Assembly (NCBI RefSeq): GCF_001949145.1
Contig: NW_019091569.1
Coordinates: 404,977-442,706 of the forward strand
Direction: 5' to 3'
DNA from: Acanthaster planci
Taxonomy: Eukaryota > Echinodermata > Asteroidea > Valvatida > Acanthasteridae
DNA: 37,730 nucleotides
The position numbers and the translations under genes were made by a program. The notes below the pieces were generated by a model, which saw nothing but the letters and a program-made list of their open reading frames with translations, had not been told where the DNA came from and ran no database searches. Shown here one piece after another: positions 17,587 through 31,800 of this stretch (the first letter of the stretch is position 1; every line of letters begins with the position of its first letter).

Positions 17587-20500
17587 TTAGTTAACTTTTC
17601 GCGAAATTCGCTTTTTGAAGAAATAAAAATAAACTCCATACACGAGAATTAGAAAGACACAAAATCCGCCGATGGCGCCGCCGATAATCGCACCGAGAGA
17701 CGAACGAGACGGAATTAATGAATCAATTGTTCAAGTACGTAATCGCCCGAGATCGTCGAAATTCAGTTCTTTTGATACTAAACTTGCTTGTTCTAACTCT
17801 CCTTGATCATTGAAATCACTGAGAAAATATCCGCTTGGTAACTTAATTGAATCGGGATTATTATCAACTTTGGCTTTCGCAATGGCTAATCTTCGCACAT
17901 TTGCCTGTTCATTATCGTCATTTCAATAATTTAACACGGCGACTTGTTGATGAGCAAACAGAAGGGCGGAATAGTTATTCGGATTAAAGTTTGCCACTCA
18001 ATTTTCAATTGCCGTAAGCGATGCAAAATAAGTACTTCAGGTAAGGATTGAACTTGCATTCGCGTTAGCGACATTGAAAACATATTCGCCAAAACTAATC
18101 ATATCGGAAGCACCCGAGGATGAAATAATCGGAAACTCATTCAAACTTGGAATATCAATAAGTTTGCCATCGGCGGCGAAATTATTGAGCGAAAGAAGTT
18201 GAGCAGGAAAATGAAAATTAATCACCGGAACGGATTCTGAAGAAAAGGTTTTANNNNNNNNNNNNNNNNNNNNNNNNNNNNNNNNNNNNNNNNNNNNNNN
18301 NNNNNNNNNNNNNNNNNNNNNNNNNNNNNNNNNNNNNNNNNNNNNNNNNNNNNNNNNNNNNNNNNNNNNNNNNNNNNNNNNNNNNNNNNNNNNNNNNNNN
18401 NNNNNNNNNNNNNNNNNNNNNNNNNNNNNNNNNNNNNNNNNNNNNNNNNNNNNNNNNNNNNNNNNNNNNNNNNNNNNNNNNNNNNNNNNNNNNNNNNNNN
18501 NNNNNNNNNNNNNNNNNNNNNNNNNNNNNNNNNNNNNNNNNNNNNNNNNNNNNNNNNNNNNNNNNNNNNNNNNNNNNNNNNNNNNNNNNNNNNNNNNNNN
18601 NNNNNNNNNNNNNNNNNNNNNNNNNNNNNNNNNNNNNNNNNNNNNNNNNNNNNNNNNNNNNNNNNNNNNNNNNNNNNNNACATGGCATTGGTGTGCAATG
18701 AAACATCAAAATTTCCGATTCACGGATTAATTTGATTATTTAAATTATCAAGACTAATGTTGGCAAAAGCACTATTTTTCAATTTTCCGGTTAAAGTAAA
18801 GTCGGTGATTGAAAGCCAGGCACTGACATCATAACTTCCCGAACGGAAAAAGGCTGTTGGATAGTTCGCGGGAGTCTGTAATCGATTGGCTAAAATAAAG
18901 AAATAAACAAAGGGAGAATTAGCCGTAGACGATTCATTTCAGTTCGCAATCGCGGTGATTCGTAAACAAGCAAGGGAAGTTGCATCGGATTCACAAGCGA
19001 TCGCAGCATCCGCAGTGGTTGGCACAAGTGTTTCGGTTGGCAAATCACGAAAAGGATTTGAAGTAGACAATCAAGTTCAAATTGTTTCTAAAGTCGTGAA
19101 ATCTTTCGCAAACGACAAGTCAATTAATTCTCCTTCGGAATTAAAACTACTTGATGTTAATCCACCCGCGGAAGAGGGAAAATAATAACTTTGTAAATTT
19201 GAATCCAGAGATATGTAGTTTTTTCAGGCTTCTCGAGAAACCGAATATGATGCTTCTGTGTTTCATTTATTGCGAATTTGAGTTGCGAAATGACGCCACA
19301 AAATGGCCAAATGATGCGCGGAAGCGAGAACTTCAATGTTCGTTTGTAAAATAGCCAACTCTCTTCAGTTATTAAACGGAGAATTTCCTAAAATGTCATT
19401 TTTCATATTTCCATTCTCATCGAATAAACGAGTAAGCTCACTCATACTCTCTAAGTGTGAACTGAGCTCAAGTGCCGACGGATATTCAGTCGGCAGCGTG
19501 AAATCATTTGCACGATGAAGAGACAAAAGATTCTTCAGCAAAACCTTTTCGTTTGTTTTGGCATTTCAAGCAGTAACGATGGCGCTCGCATACGAACTAA
19601 CTTTCGTGGAAATAAAAGCGTCATTAACATTTTGTCAACTTGTAGATAAAGCCGAGAATTCATCTCATTGATCTCACGAAGAAAAGGTGCTCAAAGATGC
19701 TTCATTTAAAGTTCCGTCATCGGAAAATGAATCCAGAGTTAAGGGAGCAAAATCAGTGAAAACAGGTTGTAAATTCGGTTTAATTGGTAAACTTAGATAA
19801 AAACTCAATAAAGTTCGCATATTTCTAAAATTGGAATCCGTATTTCAAAGATGAATTAAATTTATTTTTAATTGGGAAATTAAATTGGTTTGCAAAGCAG
19901 GCAAATGCGAAGCTAAATCTTCAATGGCGGTTTTGATTTCTGTTAATTGATTAAAATTGCTGACGGACTGTAAACTATTGGCGCTTAAATTCCCGCTGGT
20001 GGAATCAAATTCGGAAAAAGACAAAGTTGAAGGAAAATGAAAACTCGCACCGATATTCCCACGTTCGAGCAGGGAAAGAAAACGACGCAAAATGATTGAA
20101 TATGCGGAATGATCATTTCAAATTTTTCTGATATCTTCACGATATCAATTCAAAATTGTATCTTTTCAAGTTTGAATTTGCCCCGTAGTTAAACTCGTAT
20201 ATCAATTTTGAAAAGCAATGGCTTTGTCCTTAGTATCTAAGAAAGCGAGTTCGCTCAAGGAAATAAGGCCCTCCTCATTAAAGGAAGAATAAGGAAATTC
20301 GGAAGCAATAGCGGAAGGAAAATTTAAATTCAAAGCGGCACGAGGAGAACTCGACGGAATCGCGAAATATTGCTTCGACAAAGCAATGAGTTCTCTCAAC
20401 AAACGACGAGATTGTGATCCTCATTCGGCATTGATGTTGGTTTGAAGAGTGATTAAATCTAAATTTTGGGCGATATGGGCCTGCAGGTCAGCAAGATCAA

Positions 20501-23500
20501 AATTTTCATATCAAGTTCAAACGGCATTGAGTTTGTCAATACTGTCAATATTCGGCCAAGTCGATAAAAGTCCGTCGTTAAAATTACTTGCATTTAATCC
20601 GGACGGTCAAGCAAAATCATAAGTTTGATTCTCCGTCGCTAAAACACGAAAATATTGATTAAAAGCATTGCGAATATCTTCATTGTGCGAAGCAAAGTTT
20701 CAACTTTGCTGAAATCACCTTTTTCCGGTAGTTAAAATATCAATATTCGATGCGATTGAACCGGCATTTCTTAATCTTACTAACTCTGTTCAAAGCGAAC
20801 GCTGAAAAGAATAAATATTCGTTCAAGGATTCGTATCTGAATTGAATACCAAATTTCCTTCTCATGACGAATCCGATTGACTCTTAAATTTAAAATGTGT
20901 AACTTCTCAGCGACTATCACTTTCATCAAAATATACATCAAGCCGAACACTAAATGCGGAATTTATCGAAAGAATTCCGTTGAGATATGAAGAATTATTT
21001 ACCGTATCGTAATCAAAACTAAAATTTTCACTCAAAATGAGAATGATTTCACTCAATGTTAACGGAGATTCATAGCTTCCGGCGACGGTTGGCAGATTTG
21101 TTGACTCAAAATTATTAATTCAATTTCTCAGATTGGTAATTTGCGCCAGCCTTAAATTGGAAGAATTGGAAATAGAGTTCATGACTCCACTTGAACGATC
21201 AAAATCTCTCAAATTGAGAAAATCAGGAAAGGCAAAATCATGAGCTGGATATGGAGCGGGAGATAAAAGAAAATAAGCAACTAGACCTTCTCTTTTCGCT
21301 GAATTGGAATTTCAAAGTTCGATCGTTTCGCTTAAATATTGAGTTCTTACAGCCGCCAAAGCCGCAACGAGAGTAACTGAATTAAAATTTTCTACTCAAG
21401 AGGCAAAATGAGCTAATACCGCGGCCGAGGAAAAATCATTCAAAGCAGTGGCCGATAAAGTTCCGTCGGGCGCAAAAATATCTAGTGACATGCCCGGAGT
21501 ATCGTCATTCCCTAATTCTAAATTTGCATCAATGCCTGAAGGAAAAGTCGTTAATTTTTTCATGGCGGCGATCAAATCATGTCCTTCGGTGGGTTGATTT
21601 CATTGTTCGATAATTCGTGTTCGATAATTCGCCAGCGCGTTTTCGGATGATCACTCGTCGGTTCAAGTTTTGAAAGCTTGCAATTTAGCTAAGTCATCAT
21701 ATAGATCAATCGGTGACGAAGGAGAACCAAAAAAAGTCCCCGTATCTAAACGACCATCGGACAAAAATTCATTCCATGTTAATAAAGTAAAATCATTGGT
21801 TTGTAGATTTATGGCCAATCTAGGAGACGGGGAAACGCTTTTAAAACTCGCAATTGTAGCTCGTTTGACCGTGTAGTCGGCATGCGTATTTCAAAGATTT
21901 AAAATGATTGACAAATATTCGTTTCAAATAATGCGAGAATCGGGATTTGAAGGACGAGTTGAATCGTAGTNAAGAGGTGGGCCGAGAAGAAGCGGTTTTT
22001 CAGGCGGCAATGATCGCACGAGTTGTGGCAAAATCAGCATGCGTATTTCATCAATGCGAAAGTTCTGTTTGTTTTCGATCGACGATTTCTAAATCAGGAT
22101 AATCATCTAAATTCAATGTTTCTAATCAGTTTCATATTTTCATGAGATTAACGAGCGCGAGATGGGATGAAGCATCACTGAGAAAAACATCAGGCGAGAA
22201 AAGACGAATTGTATCCGATTCTTCATATTCCGAATCCCGTAAATCGGATAAAGTAATTCCGGTTGGTAAGGCAAATCTTTGACGATTCGGACTTAATTCG
22301 CTATAAGCTTGTAATTTGGTTTGAATTTCAGCTTGATCGGAATCGGTTCATCAGGCCGTAAATTGAGGACGAGCTCAATTCAACATGGGCACATAAAGAT
22401 TTTCATAATCGTTGCTTCAATCCAAACCAACCATTCACTGCGCGAGCGCGTTTAAATCAAAATTATCGGCGGAAATCGCTGTGCTTTTTAAGGCTCCGGT
22501 GACCGTGAAACTATCCGCCTGCAAAGAATCAGGCATCGCGACAGCAGTTACAAGATTGCGCTCCGAGTCAGTTCGTGAATTTGGAGATTCAGGCAATTTT
22601 CAATAAGCGGAAATTAAAGCTCGTCGTCAAGCACTTAATGAATTATCGTTTCAAAAATGCAAAATTAATTTTTGTTTTTTTGCTCGTTCAATATTGGGAT
22701 CGGCAATTAATTTGATTCAATCGGAATTCACAATTTTATCATGAGCTCATTCTAGATTATGCATCGCAAAGGCTCAATTTCCATGTGAACCGGAGACGGA
22801 ACTTCTATCGGGCAACGGAAATACATGATCATTAAAATTAAAAAAATCCAAGGGATATTTACTTTTCGCGGCGGACGCTCGTAAATTTAATTTAGTGAAT
22901 AGTGAATTGAGCGAAATAAGAGAGAAAGAATTTGAATCCAATAATTCAAAAACTTTTACCAATTCGACATTTCAATGATCAATTTGGTCCGCACCGCTTC
23001 CCTGATGCTGCGATCTCTTAATTCAGTATATATTATCTGGTACCTCATTTAAAGTCTGTAAAGTTTCAAAAAAAGAACGAATGAAAGAAAGAGCGGATGA
23101 ATTATTGGAATTTCACCGTTTTGCCAGATGAGAATAGACTTGTTCAAAAAGTGATTTTTCTAACGAAACAAGATTGTTCGGTTTTGCAGAGAGCAGAAAA
23201 TTTTTATAATTCAGCACATGCGAATAAGAAAGTCGCATTTGATATTCATTGATTAACGGGTTTAGATTTTTTCGAAAATGCAAAATGGGCGGATAATACG
23301 TAAGTGATTCGACTCAAAAATGAGCTAAATTATATCCAAAGGGGAGTTCCGAAATTCGATTGTCAGACAGTAGTTTTTTGAAAGATTGCATTTTGCGAGA
23401 AATCGGAGCACTAAATCCTCGTTCAAGGGATCGATTAATTAATGGAGTTCCCAATCCAAAATCAAAAACATAGACAATGTTTCAAAGTGATTTATTTAAA

Positions 23501-25731
23501 TCTCAACTTAAATTTTGATTTCTTAAGTCATTAATCAAGACGGAATGAAATAAATTTGAATAATAGGCGAACGGAAAATCAATGATTCAATCGAGCAATC
23601 TTTCTTCATTCGCATTCGGAATTGTTTTGATTTGATTTAATCAAGCCGCAAATGAAGAACTCGCAAATTCTCCGGTGGATAAATTTCAGTAGTTCGATAA
23701 AATACTGGATGTTGTGTCCCCTGTTGCGAAAATAGAAGCAAAATAAGAATCATCGTTATCCGTAAAGTAACCCGGAGTGTCGAGAAAATTTGCGATTGAA
23801 TCTGCATTGGAGGAAAAGTGAGTATTTAAATCCGAAAATAACTTTCTTCGGGCAATCGCCGCGAAATCCGAAGAATCGTTTCATGCTTTTAAAAGAATTT
23901 TTTCATGTAAGAGAGTTTTGAATGCGGAAAAAGAACTAGAAGCATCACTCGAAAAATCATCGAAAAAACGCAAAAAGATCGCTAACTTTGAGAGATCTTT
24001 TCAAGTGGAAAAACGATTAGCAATTCGAGTATTCACATCGCTATTTAATTGTCCTTCATCATCAAAATCATTTAACGTAAGACCTCCAAATCCCAAACTT
24101 GTATCCAAATCATTCGCATAGATTGTTCTTCAGCTTTTTACCTGATTACGAAAAAGCAGAGCCGAATCGCTTCCCGCGTTTCAATGATTTAATAGACGAG
24201 CGAGATAAAGAACTTTTAAATCATTCAGCGAAGGGGCGGGACTTAAGTCATTCATTCATCGTTTTAAAGTATTTAATTTCTCATAATTATCAAAAAGCGA
24301 AAAAAGATTTAAATCTCGAATTTTTCCCGAATCATCAAATTTATTCAAAATGTATTCCAGTGAGGAATCAATGCTTTCTAAGGGCGTTAAACCTAAATTA
24401 TATTCTCTGACAAACGGAACGGGAGGAATCATGGGCGAGTCGAAATTGGCAATTTTAAAATAACGAATTCAATCGCGGTTTGCTGCATATTCATCATTAT
24501 TATTTCATTCATTGACAATTTTTTCTTTGCTGTACTTTATTCAATGAGCTTCATAACGAGTCGATCAGGACTGCATTCATAAAGCGAGATTTTTTACTTC
24601 GGTTCAACTATCGAAATTATCACCGTCCAGAGAATTTGGATTCAACGCTCCGATTGTATCGTAGTTCGTCGCAAATGTTAATCCGTTTGTCTCAATGGTC
24701 GCGGGCATAAAATTCGTCACACTTAAGCCGTGCGGAATGGCGGCCAGTCGATTTAAAACATGAGCAACTCGTTGAAGAGGGGGTTTCGGTCCTTTTGCCC
24801 TCATGGTGCTCTCACAATTTGAATCACATGCTCTCGGCGAAAGAGAAAAAGAATTTTTCTCGTAATTCAGTAGCGAAAAAGGACTTCGCGCGAATAATCC
24901 GTATGTCTGCCCCTGTCCGCGAACATAAGAAGTCGGTGAAACATAAGTATAATCCGCCGATCGATCTTTTCAATTGGGTGTCGGATAGTCGGTAAGTAAA
25001 AAGTCAATTCCTTTTTGCGCGGCTCCGCCAAATGTGGAATCCGCATCATTTCAGATTCTCATCAGTTCGCTTTTTCAGCTTGCCAAAGCGGTCGCATCAA
25101 GAGAAGCGACAAAGGCAAGCGAACGCATTGAATTGCGCAAAGCAATTAACTGATTAAACGATAAATTCAAAATTAATTGCCGACCGGCGGGAGAAAATGT
25201 GCCGCTTGATGTAAAAGACTCTAAACTCAATTCGTTCGGTCAAGCAAAATTGATGCCTAATGTGGAGTCCGCTTTATAAATTTTAATTAAAGATCGCGAA
25301 ACGGAATAACGAGCTGATTTTCAATTACGAATAAAATTAGCTCTCAAAGTATTTAAATAATGGGGAAAATGTGAATTCGGAGATAAATTCTGATGTCAAG
25401 TCGAAAAATCATTTGCATCTTCCAGATCCAATAAGGCTTCATCAATTAATGAACCATTCGCGGTAAAATCACTTTTGCTCAAATAGGATGGTAGTGATAA
25501 AGGAGTATAAGTATCGGTCGCAAGTGGATATTCGCCCTCCATTAATCAGTGTTCGCGAAGCAGTTCTTTCGCATTCGCATCGTTGTTTCAACTCGTAATT
25601 AAGTTATTGTGATTTGATGATGAACCGGAATTTCCGGTCAATCAAGCGGATGAAGATGTAAAAAACAAACAACCAATAAATAAACTCAGAAAAAAAAGAC
25701 GCGAAAATAATGTTATTATAGACTTTAACAT
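17587..25731 (-). CDS. Giant repeat surface protein E, about 2700 aa, with two assembly gaps
   Basis: Start ATG 25731-25729, stop TAA 17589-17587. The frame is the same at both ends but differs between N 21971 and the N block, so the two breaks are gap-size errors rather than mutations. The N-terminus (MLKSIITLFSRLFFLSLFIGCLFF) is a signal or anchor with a Cys at 20 in a weak lipobox-like FIGC. The N-terminal half is specific to this gene and includes a Cys pair in ACDSNCES. From about 21960 down it is colinear with F and G: HADYTVKRATIASFK, the SRWEVTHF domain, GNIGASFHFPSTLSFSEFD, SYYFPSSAGGLTSSSF, CESDATSLACLR, YDVSAWLSITDFTLTG. The C-terminal helix (LGAIIGGAIGGFCVFLILVYG) ends KKRISRKVN. 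Against F it lacks about 170 residues exactly at N 21971. Function unknown; an exposed surface protein by topology. Confidence 0.8.
18254..18679. other. Assembly gap (426 N) inside gene E
   Basis: Undetermined bases between NFDVSLHTNAM and VINFHFPAQLLSLNNF. The same stretch in G is about 130 residues long, one repeat unit with a GYPAAFRFP core, so the stated gap size is realistic to within a base or two (the frame shifts across it). Confidence 0.9.
19100..19190 (-). repeat. Segment of E nearly identical to G (34815-34905)
   Basis: From about 19111 the DNA matches 34826-34905 with only two or three differences over some 80 bases, including synonymous sites. It encodes GGLTSSSFNSEGELIDLSFAK in both. 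Flanking sequence is much less alike, which is the pattern of local gene conversion. Confidence 0.7.
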
Positions 25732-25758
25732 TTATTTAAGACTTATTATAATAATTAC

Positions 25759-25764
25759 ATTATA
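25759..25764 (-). promoter_or_regulatory. Probable -10 box of gene E
   Basis: Minus-strand TATAAT 28 bases before the E start, in the 75-bp gap after gene F. No clear -35; T-rich sequence lies upstream. Confidence 0.4.
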
Positions 25765-25806
25765 CTACATTTAATAAAAAAAAATAAAAAAAAATTAGTG
25801 AAGATT

Positions 25807-28800
25807 TTACTTTTTATTTTTTTTGCGTTGAGCGAGAAAAAGAGCAATCAAAACAATACATAAAAGTCCGCCCGCGACCGAAGATCCAATAATAATCGGC
25901 AGATTAATGGATTTCGGTAAAGGAGTTGAATCGCCTCACTGCAATAAACTTTCAAGAACTTCAAAACTGAGACTTTTAGTATTTAATATATTCGCTTTTA
26001 ACTGTCCATTTTCGTCAAAATCATTTAATGAATATTCGGCGGGAAGATTGACGGTTCGTTTTCCGGTTTTGGCGTCGATTATGATTTGGCGCCGTAATTG
26101 AGCTTTTTTATTATCGGCATTTCAATAAGCGAGTACAATATTCATTTGCTGAGTAATCAAAGTCGATGAATAGTCAGTCGGTTGAAAGTTTCTTACTCAG
26201 CTTTCAATTGCGGTGAGAGAAGCAAAATAGGCATCTCAGGTAAGAATTGAGTTGGAGTCAGCATTGGCAACATTGAAAACACTTTCACCGAAACTGATCA
26301 TATCAAAAGGCGAAACAGAAACCGATGCTGGAAACTCATTCAAACTAAAAATATCAATAAGTGTGCCGTCTTGAGCAAAATTATTTAGGGAAAGTCCCGC
26401 CGGAAAATTAAATTCAATGCTCGCAACTCCATCGGCAAAGGTTTGATATTGCCGCAGTATTGCTTTCTTATTCTCGTCCTCATTTCAATTTGCAATAATG
26501 GCTTCCTTGTTCGCCCGAGCGACGATCATCACATCAACGAGCTCATTATTTTCCGGGGCTAATCAAAGAAGAGTGGCTTCCGGTAGCGCAATTCAGTGAG
26601 CAATATTAATTAATTTTTTCAAATCATTAATCGCGATAATCGAATTCGCGATTAAATTTCCCTCATCGGTAAAACTATCAATCGTTAAACTTTCCGGAAA
26701 ACGAAAAGCCGCCGGATAACCGGTATAAATCGTGGTCGAAGAAGCCGTTTTAAAAAGACTTAACGCGGCTTTTTTTCGATTCATGTAATTTGCAGCATTT
26801 CAAATTTCCAGAATTTTAATTTGTTGATGACGAGTAAAAGTATTTAAATGAAGAATCGAATTAAAATGAATTTTTCAATTTTCAATCGTAGTGGTCATAA
26901 TTTCCAAAGTGATTGCCGAATTGGAAAGGGCACTATTTCTTAACTTTCCGTCACGAGTAAAGTCATGAATCGAAAGTCAAGCACTTACATCATAGACCGC
27001 CGCATTGTTAATTGCCCGAAACAATGAGTTTGGATAATTCGCGGGAATTGTTTTACTCGAAGCTAAAAGATAGTAATAAGTAAAAACATTTTGCATCACT
27101 ACTTGCTGAGTGTTTCAATCGTGAATGAAGCGAAGGCGTTGGCATAAAAGAGTTACTTCGGTTTGACAATTCTCAATTTCGGACGAACTAATGGGAGTTA
27201 AGAGACTGAGGGGTAAATCGTGAAATGTGTTTTCGTTATTGAGTCAAATTCAGGTTTCTTTTGCTTGGGCAAAAGTTCGTGCAAAATTAAAATTAATTAA
27301 TTCGCCTTCCACGTTGAAATGTAATTGAGTTAATTCGAGATTGAGAGGAAAAATATAAGTTTGTAAATTAAGCGGAAGAGCGGCATAGACTTTTCAATTT
27401 GCTCGTTTACGAGCAAAATTTTCGTTATTATTTCATTTTTCCTTGATTTCTTCAAGAAAATGACGAAATAAAATTAACTTATGATAAGCAAGATTGGTTT
27501 CGGTGTTTTCGCGAATTAAAGACAAATTTTCAATCTGCTTTTGCAAAGTGGCTAATTTTCCAAAATCATTCCATTTGACATTAATTCCTAAAACCGAATC
27601 AAGCATATTTCCCGAATCCGTGAAAAAAAGACGATACATTTCTCTTAATTGAGTAAAACCAAGATTCAGAACCGTGGGATAATCGAGAGGAACCGTTCAA
27701 GCAATATCCAAATAAAAGAGATTGCGAATTAATTCTTTTCCCGCATTATTTGTTCTTCAGGTATTTCTGATTGCAGCGGCATAGTCAAGAAGAGATTGAA
27801 TGGCGGTTGCTTCATGAGACGGATTTGGCTCGGCCTGTCAATTATTTAATAAATTTTTAAGCATGTCTCAATGTTGATAGGTATAGGAGGCAAAAGTCGA
27901 CAACTTTAATGTTCCTTCGGGAGTAAAGGAATCAATCGTGAGCGGAGCGACAATAAAATCAAAACTCGGAATTAAATGCGGTTTTTCGCTCAAACTCACA
28001 TACGATGCAAGTAAGCTACGTACATTGTATAAACGTGATTCGGTCGCTCAATAGTGAAATAAATTTGTTTTTAATTGCTCAATTAAATTAACTTCTTGAG
28101 TTGAAACATCTAAATTTTGCAAAAAACTTTTCATTGAATTTAATTGAGCAAAGGTATCAAAGCGATCGAATCAAGTTTCATCAAAAGGACCATTCAAGGA
28201 AGCCAAAAGCTCGGAATTTAAATGATCCGGAAACCCAAAATCAACTCACAAGTTGCCTTTCATGTCTAACGATAAAAATCGTTCTATTAATCTTTTTCGC
28301 GAAACATCATTATGCAAAAAGTTTCAAATATCAGCGCGATATCAATTTAAAATGGTCGCATGTTCGGTTTGAATAAAAGCGAGTGTCATGGTGGTCGTAT
28401 ATCAGGTTTGAAAGGCCGTCGCTTTGTTTTTATTGCGAGCAAATAATAATTCTAAATTGGCACGACTAATGGTTCCGTCATCGGCAAAAAGATCGTAGGG
28501 AAAAGTGGTTCCGATGAGAGAAGGAAGAGATAGAGTTAAAGGAATATTATTCGTATTTGTTGAAACTCTAAAATAATTTTTATGCAGGGAAATTAAAGCC
28601 CGAAGTGGTTCAAGAGCGACACTTGCTCAAACCGAATCAATTGTTTCCACAAGATTTTGTAATTCTAAATTTTCATGATTAAAGGTCGTGAGTGCGGAAA
28701 CTGTAAAATCATTATCTCATGTGTAAATTCCGGCAACATCAGCAATTGAATTAAAGGATGTGAGTTCTTTGAGCGTTCCGTCGGCATTAAAACTGTTTAA

Positions 28801-31800
28801 ATTTAAGTGAAGAGGTCAATTAAAATAATAATTCTGTTCGAAAGCCGAAAAACTTTGATAGAGAGAAATCGCCGTTCGTTTATCTTCATATGCCGAATCG
28901 GTATTTCATTTTTCTCGAAATCATTGAAATCCCAAAGTCGGCAAACTATTTTTTACATTATCCGGTAAATTATTAGAGTCCGTAGCGATTTGTGTTAATA
29001 AATTTCAAATTGAATCCCGAAAGGAATAAAGATTGGTTCAAACGGGAGTCGGTTGAGAAACGAGAGTACTGATTCATTGATTGCCATCATTTGTGAGTCC
29101 ATTTAACTGAAATGAATTCACTTCTCAGCGCGAATCGGTAACATCATAAAATCATTTAACCACGACCGAGTAATAATCCGTCAACGATAAAATACCGACG
29201 AAAAACTGACTTGTTTGAGTTGGATCCGCCAATCAATTTCGAATTTCAATCGAAGAAAGAGGAGCGGTTGAAAAGGAACCGGCTTCTCGAGGAACCGAAG
29301 AAGGAATAAAATTACTAATTCAGACACGCAAAGCGAGAAGAGCATCAAAACTTCAATTGGCGAAATCGGCAAAGGTTAATTCTCCGGTATCAAAATTAAA
29401 AAATTTTAAATTGAGACCTTCACTAAAATCAAAATCATAAGCCGGTGTTGGCGCCGGAGATAAATGTAAATAATTTTTTATTGCCAGTTTTTTGGCCTCA
29501 TTTTCGTTTCAGAGCGAGATCGTTTCGCGCCGATATTGTGCTTGAATCAAATTGGCATAATCATTGACTTGAAGAGTATCAAAATTTTCTCCTCAATAGG
29601 CAAAGCTCCCTAAAACTTCAATATCATCAATATCGTCTAAAGCATTATCGATCATCAATCCGTTGAGCGAAAACAAAGAAAGAGAAATTCCGGTGAGTTC
29701 GGGAAGCGAAAGCATTAAGTCATTCACTTCAGGCGGCGGAGAGGATAAGGTTTTAAAAACAGAAATTATTTGCTGAAAAGAAGAATTGGCTTCGACATTT
29801 CAGGCATTAATAATTGCCGATCGATAATTTCGAAGAACGGTTTCAACATCTCATTCGTCCATTCATTTTGAAAGCGATTCTAATTTATTTAAAGTGTTTC
29901 AATCAGAAGAAGCAAACTCAAGGCGAGACAAATCAAACATACCAGCCGAAGTGAAATGAGCTAAAGTCAGCGAAGAAAGAGAAACGGTAATTAAATTAAT
30001 TAAAATTGTCGTCGGAGATTGAGAAAGAGACTTAAAACTCGCAATCATGTTGATTTTATTTCCATAATTCACGGAATTTCATTCATTTAAAACGGCGGTT
30101 CGATATTCATTTCATAAAATGTGGGGATGATTTACTTGAGATGGAATGGAATCACTCGGAAGAGCAAAAACGAGATTAATTCAGGAAACAAAAGCGATTA
30201 ATTTTGGTATTGTATTCAGTAAATTTTCATTTGCCAAATTGAGAATTTTTTGCCGAAAAGGAGCGATCGTTTCGTCGATAAAACTAGTTTCTGTAAGTTC
30301 GGTGATTTCCGGAATTCCGAGAACATTAAAAGGAGCAAATGCAAGCATCAAATAATCAATAACCAATTGCGGTTGACGATTTCGTTGGGAATTTGAGTTG
30401 ATCAAATTTCAATAATTAAAAATTTGATTTCTGTATGCTTGAAACAAAGCATTCGCTTTCAAATTATTCAATTCATTTTCCAAGGTTTCGAGTTCCGGCA
30501 GACTATCAAAATTTTCGTTGTTCGCCAGAGAAATTAGAGTTCCGTTTTCATTAAAATTACTAATATCAAGATTTGTAAGTCCTAAATTTAATGCAAAGTC
30601 AACGGAAAATGGTGATGTTTGAGTCGCCCTCTTTCAAGCTACAATAAGAGCGCGAGAGTTTGCAAATTCTTCACTTGTATCTCAAGAATTTTTGAGAGTT
30701 GTTCTTTTTTCTCGAACGGTAATTTCACGAGGTGGAATATCGGTTGGTTGAAAAGTACGAACTCATAAACCAATCGTATTTAACTCCGTTAAAGTTAATG
30801 ATGTGAGAGCGGATAGGGAAATTTGTCCATTTGTTTCAAAACTTTCTTTACTTAAGCCCGGAGAAAATCCGTCATAATTCTCCTGATCAAAATAACGACT
30901 TCGATATTCTTGCATGGCTTCAACTTTTTCGGATTGAGAATTTCAATAGTTCATAATTTCTTCCGCAAATTTAGTTAAAAAAGACAAAATAAAAGTATCG
31001 ATGTTTTCTAACAAATAAGCAATTTGCAGAGATTTGCTCAGAGTATTGGCATAAGAGTTTAAATTGTTTAAATTTCCGCTCGAAGTAAATAATTCACTTC
31101 AATTGACAACTTCCGGAACAAAAGTGGGAAAAAAGAGGGCCGTAATTTTTAAAGTTACCGTATAGTCATCTTGTTGTAAGATATGGGCGATCATGCCCAT
31201 TTTATTTCTTTCAATCGTTCGCAGACTATCATTTCAATAATTTTGAATGGCATTTAAATATAATACTTTTCGGCGAGCCGCGGTGGCTGGATTGTTATTT
31301 GTGATCGCTCATTCAATAAACACACTCATTCCCAGAAGCTTTTTGAGAAAATAAAGCGAATCAATTGGATTCGCAATATTGAAACTTATCAACGGAGAAT
31401 GCCCCGCCCCGGAGAGCTCATTGCCAAAAATTTCGGCTTCGCCATCGAGAGTTAGAGTTCCATCGGCGTTTCAATGCAAAGAATTAAAATCTAAATCAAA
31501 ACTATACGTATATGAGGTTCCATCCAGATAGGGAATATTACCGCTTCCGCGAATCACATCAAAGGTTGGCAATAATTGCGGCAGAGAATTTAAAGCAACG
31601 ATATTTCCCAAATACTCGCGAATTTGTGTGAAATCGGTTTGCGTATTGTAATGAATGACGATCGCTTCTTGAAACGCGGAAGTTCACTCGAAATCTTTTC
31701 CCGTAATTTCTGTTGGCGAAGAAAAGGGATTAATACTCAATCATCAATATCAAAAATGAGCGATTTCACTCATGCTGAATAAAAGATTGTCGTTAGTTTC

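Noticed and set aside
18222-18709. ORFs of about 150 codons spanning the N block
   Set aside because: They consist of undetermined residues only.
19151-24410. Several plus-strand ORFs of 60-103 codons inside genes E to G, for example 24099-24410
   Set aside because: They are antisense shadows of repeat genes. They end in the standard code only, overlap convincing minus-strand coding and show no known motif.
25663-25731. Protein E as a classical lipoprotein
   Set aside because: The FIGC at Cys20 only loosely fits a lipobox, and the C-terminal membrane helix already explains anchoring; kept as a weak possibility in the E entry.
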